Assembly: GCF_021233435.1 (NCBI RefSeq)
Contig: NZ_CP089468.1
Coordinates: forward strand, 372,001-436,000
From: Halobacterium noricense
GTDB lineage: Archaea; Halobacteriota; Halobacteria; Halobacteriales; Halobacteriaceae
Direction of reading: 5' to 3'
Length of the DNA: 64,000 nucleotides
Of the stretch, positions 50,640 through 58,931 are shown in pieces. A model generated the notes under the pieces. That model saw only the letters and a program-made list of their open reading frames with translations. It searched no databases and was not told where the DNA came from. The first letter of the stretch is position 1. Every line of letters starts with the position of its first letter. A program made the translations under genes and the position numbers.

Positions 50640-52889
50640 TTAGTCTCGGGCGGAGTCGAGGATGAGCCGCTGTTCGACGCGCTTGACCTCGTGTTGGACG
50701 TCGCGGACGGCGTCGATGTTCGCGGAAATCGAGGAGATGCCGGTCTCCACGAGGAAGTTCACCATCTCGGGCTTCGAGCCGGCCTGCCCGCAGATGCTGG
50801 TGGCGACGTCGTGCTCGCGGCACGTCTCGATAGCTCCCTCGATGAGGTCCAGGACGGCGGGGTGGAGTTCGTCGAAGCGGTCGGCGACGTTGCCGTTGTT
50901 CCGGTCGACCGCGAGCGTGTACTGGGTGAGGTCGTTCGTGCCGAACGACGCGAAGTCGATGCCCTCGCCGGCAAGCTCGCCGACGGAGAGCGCGGCCGCG
51001 GGCGTTTCGATCATCGCCCCCCACGTGCGTTTCTCGGTGTCGAGGCCGACCTCGGTCATGAGCTCGCGGGCCTGCCGGACGTCGTCGGCGTCGTTCACGA
51101 GCGGGAACATGATTTCGACGTTGTCGTACCCCATCTCGTACAGTTCCTTGAACGCCTCCAGTTCGTGTTTGAACACCTCGGGACGGTCGAGGCTGCGGCG
51201 GATGCCGCGGTAGCCCAGCATCGGGTTGTGTTCGTGGGGTTCGTCGCTGCCGCCCTCCAGTTGCCGGAATTCGTCGGTCGGCGCGTCGAGGGTGCGGACG
51301 CGGACGGGGCGCGGGTAGAACTCCTCGGCGACCGTGCGCACGCCGGAGACGAGTTCGTCCACGTAGGCGTCCTCGCCGTGGTCGGCGATGTAGCGCTCGG
51401 GCGTCTTGTTCGTGGAGAGAATCATGTGCTCCGTGCGGAGCAAGCCGACGCCGTCGGCCCCGGTCGCGGCGGCCCGCTCGGCGGCCTCCGGAATCGAGAC
51501 GTTGACCTTCACCTCGGTCGCGGTCATCGGCTTCACGGGCGTCGTCGGGCGCGCTTCCTCGATTGGCTTGCGCTCGGACTCCGACTCGGTGCGGCCCTCG
51601 GTGATGGTGCCGCGGTCCCCGTCGAGCGTGACGATTTGGTCGTCGTGGAGCACGTCCGTGGCGTTCGTCGCGCCGACGACCGCGGGACAGCCCAGTTCGC
51701 GGGAGACGATGGCAGCGTGGCTGGTCATGCCGCCCTCGTCGGTGACGATGCCAGCGCCGCGCTTCATCGCCGGCACCATGTCCGGGGTCGTCATCTCGGT
51801 GACGATGATGTCGCCCTCGCCGACCTTGTCGAGCTGGTCGAGCTTGGTGACGACGCGAGCCGGGCCGGACGCGATGCCCGGGCTCGCGCCGAGGCCGTTC
51901 ACGAGTTCCTCGCCGGTGTCGCCGTTTTCGGTCATCTCGGTGTCCTCGTCGATGGTCGTGATCGGGCGGGACTGCAGCATGTAGATGTCGCCGTCAGTCA
52001 TCGCCCACTCGACGTCCTGTGGTTCGCCGTAGTGGTCCTCGACGCGCTCGCCGATGGTGACGAGGTCCAGAATCTCCTCGTCGGAGAGCACGCGCTGCTC
52101 GCGCTTCTCCGCGGGGACCTCGCGTTCGACGGTCTCGCCGGTGTCGGGGTCGCGGACGCACATCACCTTCTTGTCGGCGACCGAGACCGCCTCGACGGTG
52201 TTCGTGTCGCGGTCGACGTGGTAGTTGTCCGGGGAGACCGAGCCGGAGACGACGGCCTCGCCGAGCCCCCACGCGGCCTCGATGATGGCCTTGTGAGCGC
52301 CCGTCGAGGGGTGGCTCGTGAACATCACGCCGGACTTCTCGGCGTCGACCATCTTCTGGACGACCACCGCGATGTCGACCTTGCGGTGGTCGAAGCCCTG
52401 CTCCTCGCGGTAGTAGATGGCGCGCTGCGTGAACAGCGACGCCCAGCAGCGCTTCACGCGGTCGATGAGGTCCTCGCGGGTGATGTTGAGGAACGTCTCC
52501 TGCTGGCCCGCGAAGCTCGCGTCCGGGAGGTCCTCGGCGGTCGCCGACGAGCGCACGGCGACCGACGCGTTCCCGTCGTCCAAATCGTCGTACGACGACA
52601 GGATGTCCTCCCGGATGTGTTCGGGGAGTTCGGTGTTTAGGATGAGGTCTTTCGCGGCCGCTTCGGCGTCGGCGAGCGCGCTGGAGTCCTCGGGGTCGAC
52701 TTCGACCGCGTCGAACAGCTCGTCGTCGATGTTCGCGTCCTCGATGAACGTGCGGTACGTCCCCGCGGTCACGACGAACCCCGGGGGGACGGGGAGCCCG
52801 GCGTCCGTGAGTTCGCCGAGCGACGCGCCCTTGCCGCCGACACTGTCGATGTCGTCGGCCCGTACGTCTTCCAGCCATCGAACAGCCAT
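50640..52889 (-). CDS. ppsA: Phosphoenolpyruvate synthase
   Basis: 749 residues. N-terminal ATP-grasp domain (VGGKGASLGELTDAGLPVPPGFVVT), the phospho-His domain DEGGMTSHAAIVSRELGCPAVVG, and the C-terminal PEP/pyruvate barrel ending with DFASFGTNDLTQYTLAVDRNNG and STSICGQAGSKPEM carrying the catalytic Cys. Converts pyruvate and ATP to PEP, AMP and phosphate: the gluconeogenic counterpart of pyk. Start ATG at 52889; a TTCTTATGAG box lies 25-34 bp upstream. The overlapping longer frame is a shadow of PhzF. Confidence 0.96.
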   Translation of the reverse strand: MAVRWLEDVRADDIDSVGGKGASLGELTDAGLPVPPGFVVTAGTYRTFIEDANIDDELFDAVEVDPEDSSALADAEAAAKDLILNTELPEHIREDILSSYDDLDDGNASVAVRSSATAEDLPDASFAGQQETFLNITREDLIDRVKRCWASLFTQRAIYYREEQGFDHRKVDIAVVVQKMVDAEKSGVMFTSHPSTGAHKAIIEAAWGLGEAVVSGSVSPDNYHVDRDTNTVEAVSVADKKVMCVRDPDTGETVEREVPAEKREQRVLSDEEILDLVTIGERVEDHYGEPQDVEWAMTDGDIYMLQSRPITTIDEDTEMTENGDTGEELVNGLGASPGIASGPARVVTKLDQLDKVGEGDIIVTEMTTPDMVPAMKRGAGIVTDEGGMTSHAAIVSRELGCPAVVGATNATDVLHDDQIVTLDGDRGTITEGRTESESERKPIEEARPTTPVKPMTATEVKVNVSIPEAAERAAATGADGVGLLRTEHMILSTNKTPERYIADHGEDAYVDELVSGVRTVAEEFYPRPVRVRTLDAPTDEFRQLEGGSDEPHEHNPMLGYRGIRRSLDRPEVFKHELEAFKELYEMGYDNVEIMFPLVNDADDVRQARELMTEVGLDTEKRTWGAMIETPAAALSVGELAGEGIDFASFGTNDLTQYTLAVDRNNGNVADRFDELHPAVLDLIEGAIETCREHDVATSICGQAGSKPEMVNFLVETGISSISANIDAVRDVQHEVKRVEQRLILDSARD

Positions 52890-52913
52890 TGACAGGTAGA
52901 TACACCAGAACTG

Positions 52914-52970
52914 CTCATAAGAAGGTTGCGAACCCCTCATACGCAATAATTGCAAACTCGGTTCCGAGTA
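52914..52970 (-). promoter_or_regulatory. ppsA promoter with TrmB-like operator and extra inverted repeats
   Basis: TATA-like TTCTTATGAG (minus strand, 52914-52923). Beyond it, TTGCG/CGCAA inverted repeat (52926-52946), GCAAT-A-ATTGC (52943-52953) and AACTCGG/CCGAGTA (52955-52970), which fits TACT-N7-GAGTA with one change. Confidence 0.6.
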
Positions 52971-53063
52971 CTGATTGTCCGTTCGCAGCCCGGTCGCCAC
53001 CGGTGCGCTCTCGTCGCAGCCGCCAGCGGAGGATTTTAGCCAGCGGCTCGTCACCACTCGGGC

Positions 53064-53501
53064 ATGGACGCGAAACGCGCAGCCGTTCACGCCGGCAAGT
53101 ACTTCCTGTTCACGTCCGCGTTCGCGGTCGTCGGCCTCGCGCTGGTCGGCGGCGGCGTCGCGCTCGGCGGGCTCGAAGCGTGGGACATCCTCTCGGCGGA
53201 CTCCTCGGCGACGGGGCAAGCGCTGACGGCCGCCGCGCCCGGCATCGCGCTCGCCGTCGCGGGCCTGCTCGTCTACCGCTTCGGGAAGGCGTGGTCGCTG
53301 TACAAGACGCTCACCGCCGCCAACGAGGACGCGCTCTCGGACACCTTCGACACCCAGCGCGTGAAAAGCGACATCGTGAGCGTGCTCGACGACCGGCTCG
53401 CGGACATGCAGAACGACCTCCAGTCGGTGAACCGCGAACTCCGCAAACTCAAGGAGGACGACGCGTTCGACTTCGGCGACGCGCCGAACTCGAAGGACTA
53501 G
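53064..53501 (+). CDS. Membrane protein with C-terminal coiled coil, 145 aa
   Basis: 145 residues. Two hydrophobic segments (about 15-36, FLFTSAFAVVGLALVGGGVALGG, and 53-75, ALTAAAPGIALAVAGLLVYRF), then a helical charged region (VLDDRLADMQNDLQSVNRELRKLKEDD) likely a coiled coil. ATG at 53064. Convergent and overlapping by 4 bp with the PhzF gene. It is divergent from ppsA and shares that spacer. Function not recognised. Confidence 0.75.
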   Translation: MDAKRAAVHAGKYFLFTSAFAVVGLALVGGGVALGGLEAWDILSADSSATGQALTAAAPGIALAVAGLLVYRFGKAWSLYKTLTAANEDALSDTFDTQRVKSDIVSVLDDRLADMQNDLQSVNRELRKLKEDDAFDFGDAPNSKD

Positions 53502-54415
53502 GCTTCGAGGATGTCGTCGGTCTCGGCCGGCGGCACCTGTAGCTTCCCGTCGAGCGTCTCGACGGCCGTCCCGCCGACTTTCGGCGCGCCGCCATCCTGC
53601 ACCCGCACTCGGACGCGGCCCGGCCGGTCGACGAAGTGCCCTTGCTCGAAGCCCATCTCGTCGGCGACATCGCCGCCGAACGCCGCGTAGTGTTCGAGGT
53701 ACGCCCCCGTCGCGCCGCTCGCCGTTCCAGTCACGGGGTCCTCGTCGACGCCCGCGCCCGGCACCCACGCACGCCCGTGGAGCGTCGACTCGCCGGCCAG
53801 CGCATCGAACGAGAACGCGTACACGCCGGCCGCGCCCACCTCGTCGGCGAGCGCCTCGACTGCGTCGAAGTTCGGACTGGCGTCGCCAAGGTCCGAGAGG
53901 TACGTCACGGGCGCGACGAGGAACGGCAGCCCCGTCGAAGCCACCGCCAGCGGCAGGTCGTCGCTGGCGCCTCGTAGTGCTTCCTCGTCCAGCCCCGTCG
54001 CAGCCGCGACGCGCTCGTAGGTCACGTCCACTTCCCGAATCTCGCGCGGATTCTGCGTCATCCACACCGTCCCGTCGTCCTCGACTTCGATATCGAGCAC
54101 GCCGACGTTCGTCTCAAGCGTGTGCTCGCCTGCCTCGATGGCGCCGTCCGCGAACAGGTGCGCGTGCGTCGCGATGGTCGCGTGCCCGCAGAGGTCGACC
54201 TCGGTCGTCGGCGTGAAGTACCGAATCCGGCGGTCGGCGTCGCCACTCTCGCGGACGAACGCCGTCTCGCTCGCGCCGAGTTCGGCGGCGATGGCCTGCA
54301 TCTGGCCGTCGGTCAACTCGTCGGCATCCGGCACCACGCCAGCCGCGTTCCCCGCGCACGGCTCGTCGGTGAACGCGTCCACGAGAAGCGCTCGCGCTCC
54401 CATTTTGGTCGGCAT
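53498..54415 (-). CDS. PhzF family protein
   Basis: 305 residues in two matching halves of the diaminopimelate-epimerase-like fold. LGASETAFVRESGDADRRIRYFTPTTEVDLCGHATIATAHLF holds the catalytic Glu (ASET) and the GHATIA loop; VTGTASGATGAYLEHY is the second-half motif. PhzF isomerises dihydroanthranilate in phenazine synthesis, but most homologues have unknown substrates. ATG at 54415, with TATTAGATAATC about 20-30 bp upstream. Confidence 0.88.
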   Translation of the reverse strand: MPTKMGARALLVDAFTDEPCAGNAAGVVPDADELTDGQMQAIAAELGASETAFVRESGDADRRIRYFTPTTEVDLCGHATIATHAHLFADGAIEAGEHTLETNVGVLDIEVEDDGTVWMTQNPREIREVDVTYERVAAATGLDEEALRGASDDLPLAVASTGLPFLVAPVTYLSDLGDASPNFDAVEALADEVGAAGVYAFSFDALAGESTLHGRAWVPGAGVDEDPVTGTASGATGAYLEHYAAFGGDVADEMGFEQGHFVDRPGRVRVRVQDGGAPKVGGTAVETLDGKLQVPPAETDDILEA

Positions 54416-54818
54416 ACTAGTTGGAAGAGCTGATTATCTAATAGAACTGTCGTCGGGAGGTTTCAAAAGAAGTGACGCCCTTTAGGGTTCAGCTGTAAGT
54501 GGATTTTGGCAGTAGCGGGAGGATTGTGGGGGGGTCTTCAATCGTTCTAACGTTCTTCTGTAACCTCCTCCGAAACCGCTATTATTGTGCGGTTTTTAAC
54601 TACTGCCCGCAGTAGACATTTGTCTGCCTGTGCTTGCGTGCCGGCTGAGCCGATCTTGGGTCGGCATCGCCGGCAATTTAATCTTGTTGCATTAGCCACC
54701 CCTTTCCATTTCTACCTTTTGCCTGTCACATAGTAAAGCTTTCCCCCCACACAAAGAATTTCACTGGGTGAATTCAGAAACGCTTCCCTTCTAAGCGCTA
54801 GTGGGTACTTTCTATCCT
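54416..54818. other. 403-bp AT-richer spacer with inverted repeats, no gene
   Basis: Hand count over 54421-54780 gives 172 G+C of 360 (48%), far below its neighbours. Contains CTACTGC/GCAGTAG (54600-54615) and a two-part stem TGCCGGC-TGA-GCCGA / TCGGC-ATC-GCCGGCA (54639-54675), plus several T-runs. No open frame of convincing codon use. Could be a structured RNA, a relic of a mobile element, or a long promoter region of the PhzF gene. Confidence 0.65.
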
Positions 54819-56216
54819 CTAACCCATCCACTTTACGAGGTCCGTCACGACCGCCTCGGCGACGTTCCCGGGCTCGAAGTACTCGTTCGGGTTCGGGTCG
54901 CCCACGCCGGCTACGAACAGGTGGTTCAGGTCGTCGTACAGCGCCGTGTGGCTCTCGCCGAGCGCGTCCTGCCACGCGGGGAAGTCCGCGGTCGGGCTCA
55001 CCTGGTAGTCGCGGCCGCCCTGTAGCGCGTACACCTCGCTGTCCAATTCCGTCGCGGTCGCCACCGGGTCGTACTCCGCGACCGCGCGCCAGAACGCCGC
55101 GCTCCACGCGAGGCCGCCGCTCTCGTAGTTCCCGTTCGCGAGTCGTTCGGCGGTCGACTCCGCGTCCTCGATGCGCGAGCGTTCGGCGTCGGTCACCGTG
55201 TCGTCGAGGTTCGCGAGGTAGCGCAGTTGGTCGGGGACGAGTTCGTACAGCGGGCGTGACGGCGCGGCGAGCAGGAGCGCGGCCGCGTTGCCGTCCCGCT
55301 CGGCGATGCGGGGTGCTGCGTACCCGCCGAGGCTGTGCCCGACGACCGCGGAACTGCCCACGTCGGTCTCCGCGCGCAAGCGGTCGAGCGCGGTCAGTGC
55401 GTCGTCGGCCACGAGCGCGTCGAACCCGAGGTCGCCGGTCGCCACGTCGCAGGCGTACGTGCGCTTGTCGTATCGCAGTACGGCGACGCCCTCGGTCGCC
55501 AGCCCCCACGCGAGGTCCTTGAAGGGCTTGTTCGGGCCGATGGTCTCGTCGCGGTCGTTCGGCCCCGAACCGTGGACGAGCACGACGCCGGTGTCCGCGC
55601 CGTCGGTTGGCACCGTCAGCGTCGCGTCGAGGTCGCAGGCCGGCGACGACAGCGCCAGTTCGCGCTCCTCGAATGCGGACTCGTCGGCGTACGTGGGCGG
55701 CGAGTACGCCCCCTGGAGCGGCACGAACTGCAGTCCCTCGATGGATGCCTGCTCGAAGGCCAACTGCACGCCGAGCACGCCCGCCTCGAACTGCGCCTGC
55801 ACGACGAGCACGTCGTAGCCGCCCGTCGGCTCCCGGGTCGTCCCCGAGATTCCCTCGAAGCGGCCGTAGTCCGCGGTCGTCTCCGTCCAGTCGGTCTCCA
55901 ACCGGGTGGCGGAGTACTGGCTCCGAATGTTCTCGGAGAGCATCCCGAACGCCGTCTCGTACTCGCCGGCCGCCAGTATCTGCACGAACTCGATTGCTTT
56001 CTCGCGCTGGGCGGCGTCGCTGACGGTCGTCGGCGTGGTCGTGGTCGACTCCGCCGTCGTCTGGGTCGGCGCGGTCGTGGCTCCGTCGCCGTCGCCGCCC
56101 GAACAGCCCGCGAGGCCGGCGAGCGCGACTGCGGCCGCGGACTGGAGGACCCGACGGCGACGGGGGTCGGTCGGCGTGTCGTTGGAGGGCGGTATCACGT
56201 TTTCGGGTTCAGCCAC
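54819..56216 (-). CDS. Alpha/beta hydrolase lipoprotein (Tat signal)
   Basis: About 465 residues from GTG 56216. A twin-arginine signal RRRRVLQSAAAVALAGLAGC with lipobox LAGC near residue 40 marks export and lipid attachment. A Thr-rich linker and a DUF3887-like region (EKAIEFVQILAAGEYETAFGML) precede the hydrolase: GVVLVHGSGPNDRDETIGP, nucleophile elbow VVGHSLGGYAAPRI and final His near DLNHLFVAGV. It may act on envelope esters. An upstream GTG at 56264 would add 16 residues; which is used is uncertain. Confidence 0.85.
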   Translation of the reverse strand: MAEPENVIPPSNDTPTDPRRRRVLQSAAAVALAGLAGCSGGDGDGATTAPTQTTAESTTTTPTTVSDAAQREKAIEFVQILAAGEYETAFGMLSENIRSQYSATRLETDWTETTADYGRFEGISGTTREPTGGYDVLVVQAQFEAGVLGVQLAFEQASIEGLQFVPLQGAYSPPTYADESAFEERELALSSPACDLDATLTVPTDGADTGVVLVHGSGPNDRDETIGPNKPFKDLAWGLATEGVAVLRYDKRTYACDVATGDLGFDALVADDALTALDRLRAETDVGSSAVVGHSLGGYAAPRIAERDGNAAALLLAAPSRPLYELVPDQLRYLANLDDTVTDAERSRIEDAESTAERLANGNYESGGLAWSAAFWRAVAEYDPVATATELDSEVYALQGGRDYQVSPTADFPAWQDALGESHTALYDDLNHLFVAGVGDPNPNEYFEPGNVAEAVVTDLVKWMG

Positions 56217-56291
56217 GCGCGGCTTCAACCTTTCCCGCGTTCTCGCTGACTGACTCGCTGACACGTTCAGGCGGCCGAGCGCACCTGTAAA

Positions 56292-56301
56292 CCGTTAAGT
56301 A
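56292..56301 (+). promoter_or_regulatory. TATA-like promoter of the phosphoribosyltransferase
   Basis: CCGTTAAGTA lies 27-36 bp upstream of the ATG at 56328, fitting a leaderless transcript. Confidence 0.5.
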
Positions 56302-56327
56302 GCGAGGTGCCCGAGGGCCAATACGTA

Positions 56328-57029
56328 ATGAGCGACCTCCCGGACGAGTTCAAGTGTACTATCACCAACTGGGAGTACATCTACGGTCTCTGCCGCGACG
56401 TCAGCGACGACGTCAAAACCTCCGAGTTCGAGCCCGACGTCGTGGTCGCGCTCGCCCGCGGCGGCTGGTTCGCGGGCCGGTGTCTCTGTGACTTCCTCGG
56501 GCTCGACGACCTGACCAGCCTCAAGATGGAGCACTACGTCGGCACCGCCGAGAAGGCCGACGAGCCCGAAGTCCGATACCCGATGCCGGAGGGCTCCGTC
56601 GAGGACAAGGACGTTCTCATCATCGACGACATCGCCGACACCGGCGGCTCCATCGAGCGCGCCCACGAGTACGTCGCCGACCGGGACGCCAACGAGATCC
56701 GCACCGCTACCCTCCAACTGCTCGGTACCAGCGAGCACGACCCCGACTACGTCGGCGAGTACCTCGACGAGTGGGCGTGGGTCGTCTACCCCTGGAACTT
56801 CATCGAGGACATGATAGACCTCATCTCGGGCGTCATGGAGAAGGACGGCGACGGCCCCTACACGTACGAGGGCATCCAGAACCTCCTCGCGACGTACCAC
56901 GACGTCGAGCGCATCGAGATGGAAATCGCCCAGCCCGACCGACTCGACGAAGTGCTCGAGGAGATGGTGCGCCGCGACGTGCTCGTGAAGGCCGGCCCCG
57001 AGGAGTGGAAGCTCCGCGTCGACGCCTAG
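56328..57029 (+). CDS. Purine-type phosphoribosyltransferase
   Basis: 233 residues. VVVALARGGWFAGRCLCDFLG is the PRT helix/hood region and VLIIDDIADTGGSIERA the PRPP-binding motif. The C-terminal 60 residues (YTYEGIQNLLATYHDVERIEMEI) form an extra helical unit of the archaeal hypoxanthine/xanthine/guanine type. ATG at 56328. Next gene on the same strand is MTA phosphorylase, so purine salvage is a consistent theme. Exact base specificity unknown. Confidence 0.88.
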   Translation: MSDLPDEFKCTITNWEYIYGLCRDVSDDVKTSEFEPDVVVALARGGWFAGRCLCDFLGLDDLTSLKMEHYVGTAEKADEPEVRYPMPEGSVEDKDVLIIDDIADTGGSIERAHEYVADRDANEIRTATLQLLGTSEHDPDYVGEYLDEWAWVVYPWNFIEDMIDLISGVMEKDGDGPYTYEGIQNLLATYHDVERIEMEIAQPDRLDEVLEEMVRRDVLVKAGPEEWKLRVDA

Positions 57030-57108
57030 CCTGTTCTCGCTGGCATATCCGTTCCCGGTGGTCGCGGATAGTGGCCAGCGAGACGACCAAGCAAGCGCGA
57101 GCGGTCCT

Positions 57109-57171
57109 CGCCCTTTCAATCCGCCGGAAATCGGAGATTTCCGAGGCCTCGAGCGAGCTTCGCTCTCTCGG
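57109..57171. repeat. Hairpin cluster in the spacer before mtnP
   Basis: The spacer 57030-57280 has no gene. It contains CCCTTTCAATCCGCC, similar to the CCCCTTTCAGTCCCG end of the longer elements, then CGGAAATC/GATTTCCG with GGA loop (57125-57143) and GAGCGA/TCGCTC with GCT loop (57151-57165). Confidence 0.8.
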
Positions 57172-57280
57172 CGACCGCCAGGGCTATCGGTCGTCGCGTC
57201 GGCTGAACCCGTTCACCTGACGGAGTCCGGGGCAACTCCGACCCGAGTCCTTTACGGCGCTGCCGGCACATCTCCGGGAC

Positions 57281-58135
57281 ATGATCGGTTTCATCGGCGG
57301 TTCCGGCATCTACGAAGCGCTCCCGCTGAGCGACGTCCGCGAGGAGGACGTGACGACGCCGTACGGCGACCCGAGCGCGCCCGTCACCGTCGGCGAGTTC
57401 GGCGACACGGGTACGGAAGTCGCGTTCCTGCCGCGCCACGGCCCCGACCACCAGCGCTCGCCGACGAACCTCCCGTACAAGGCGAACATCTACGCGCTCA
57501 AGCAGCTCGGCGTCGAGCGCATCCTCGCGTCGAACGCCGTCGGCAGCCTCACGGAGGAGCTGCCGCCGCAGACGCTGGTCGTCCCGGACCAGATTTTCGA
57601 CCGTACGAAACACCGTGACGCCACGTTCTTCGGGGACGGCATCGTCGTCCACCAGCCGTTCGCGGACCCGTACTGTCCACACATGGTCGAACACCTCCAC
57701 GAGTCCGCGGAGGAAGCGACCGACGCGAAAACACAAGACGGCGGCACGTACGTCTGCATCGAGGGTCCGCAGTACTCGACGCGCGCGGAGTCGGAGTTCT
57801 ACAAGGCGCGGGGCTGGGACCTCGTCGGCATGACCGCCATCCCGGAGGCCAAGCTCGCGCGGGAAGCCGAGATGTGTTACGCCACGGTCGCGGGCGTCAC
57901 CGACTACGACGTCTGGAAGGCGGACAGCGAGGTCACGCTCGAAGAGGTGCTGGAGAACGCCGCGGCCAACGAGGAGGCCATCAAGCGCACGGTCGAGCAC
58001 GCCATCGAGACGCTGCCCGAGGAGCGCGACTGCGACTGCGGGCACGCCCTCGACGGCACCGTCAACACCCCTACTGAAGCCATCCCCGAGGAGACCCGCG
58101 AGCGCGTCGACGCGCTCGTCGGCGACTACCTCTGA
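57281..58135 (+). CDS. mtnP: S-methyl-5'-thioadenosine phosphorylase
   Basis: 284 residues. IGFIGGSGIYEALPL at the N-terminus (phosphate-binding GGSG), LPRHGPDHQRSPTNLPYKANIYALKQLGVERILASNAVGSL, and the C-terminal DLVGMTAIPEAKLAREAEMCYATVAGVTDYD with the purine-binding Asp, as in trimeric MTAP. It cleaves methylthioadenosine with phosphate, recycling adenine and methionine. ATG at 57281. Upstream in the salvage pair with the phosphoribosyltransferase, which can recycle the adenine or related purine. Confidence 0.92.
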   Translation: MIGFIGGSGIYEALPLSDVREEDVTTPYGDPSAPVTVGEFGDTGTEVAFLPRHGPDHQRSPTNLPYKANIYALKQLGVERILASNAVGSLTEELPPQTLVVPDQIFDRTKHRDATFFGDGIVVHQPFADPYCPHMVEHLHESAEEATDAKTQDGGTYVCIEGPQYSTRAESEFYKARGWDLVGMTAIPEAKLAREAEMCYATVAGVTDYDVWKADSEVTLEEVLENAAANEEAIKRTVEHAIETLPEERDCDCGHALDGTVNTPTEAIPEETRERVDALVGDYL

Positions 58136-58223
58136 GGCCGGCGCGCTGAGGCGGGTAACGCGGTAAGATTCGCGGCTGCGGACCAAAAATGTAAATACTA
58201 TTCGTGCGTTTGTTAGGTCGACT

Positions 58224-58931
58224 ATGGGGGAGCACGCGGACGCCGAAGCGTTCTCGACCGAGCTCGCGGCGCTGAAGCGGGACGGCTGCAACGTCCTCGT
58301 CGTCAGCGACGCTGCGGGCCGCGACGCCGCCTGCGAGCGTTTGCTCGGTGCCCCCGAACTCGACCGCCGCCACGTCTTCCTCGAAACGTCGTCGGACGTT
58401 TCGACGGTGCTGGACCGCCACAGCCCGCGCCGCACCGACCCCTCGACGCTCGGCGTCGTGGACGCCACGCCCGCCACGGGCGCGCGCTCGGCGGCCGCCG
58501 CAGCCCCCAGCACGAGCGAGTTGCCGACGCCGCTCGGCGAGTGGTACGAGCGCGTCGACGACCCCACCAACTTCGTGGCGCTCACTACTGCCGTCACCGA
58601 CGCCTTCGATCGCGTCGCCGCGACCGCGGACAATCCCAGCGAGCTCCGGTTCTGCGTGGACGGCCTCGACCCGTTCTTCGACGCCGTGCACTCCGGGGAT
58701 ATCTCCGAGGAGCGGCTGTTCCGCTTCCTTCACCTCCTCACGAGCTCCGTCCGCAGCGTCGACGGCATGGGTCACTTCCACGTCTCCGCGAGCGCCGACG
58801 ACGACCTCCTCGCGACGGTCGAGCCGCTGTTCGACGCGACGCTGTCCGTCGAAACTGGCGAAGGAGGAACCGTCCGTCAGCGCTGGCGGCTCCACGACTC
58901 GGGCCGCGTTACCGACTGGTTCGCGTTCTAG
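58224..58931 (+). CDS. Haloarchaeal RecA-like fold protein (DUF7504-like)
   Basis: 235 residues. LAALKRDGCNVLVVSDAAGRDAACERLL is a degenerate P-loop-like start and VFLETSSDVSTVLDRHSP follows; DPTNFVALTTAVTDAFDRVAATADNPSELRFCVDGLDPFFD resembles the RecA-fold region of haloarchaeal KaiC-like or DUF7504 proteins. No intact Walker A (GxxxxGKT/S) is seen, so ATP use is doubtful. A GTAAATACTA box is about 25-33 bp upstream of the ATG. Convergent with scpA, overlapping 4 bp. Confidence 0.75.
   Translation: MGEHADAEAFSTELAALKRDGCNVLVVSDAAGRDAACERLLGAPELDRRHVFLETSSDVSTVLDRHSPRRTDPSTLGVVDATPATGARSAAAAAPSTSELPTPLGEWYERVDDPTNFVALTTAVTDAFDRVAATADNPSELRFCVDGLDPFFDAVHSGDISEERLFRFLHLLTSSVRSVDGMGHFHVSASADDDLLATVEPLFDATLSVETGEGGTVRQRWRLHDSGRVTDWFAF

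Noticed and set aside
50640-54065. A 1141-residue frame joining the PpsA region with upstream sequence
   Set aside because: The real ppsA start is ATG 52889; the upstream part reads through the opposite-strand PhzF and small membrane protein genes.
54416-54818. Transposase remnant
   Set aside because: AT-rich composition suggested a mobile element, but no open frame with catalytic motifs or terminal repeats was seen, so it is left as an unexplained spacer.
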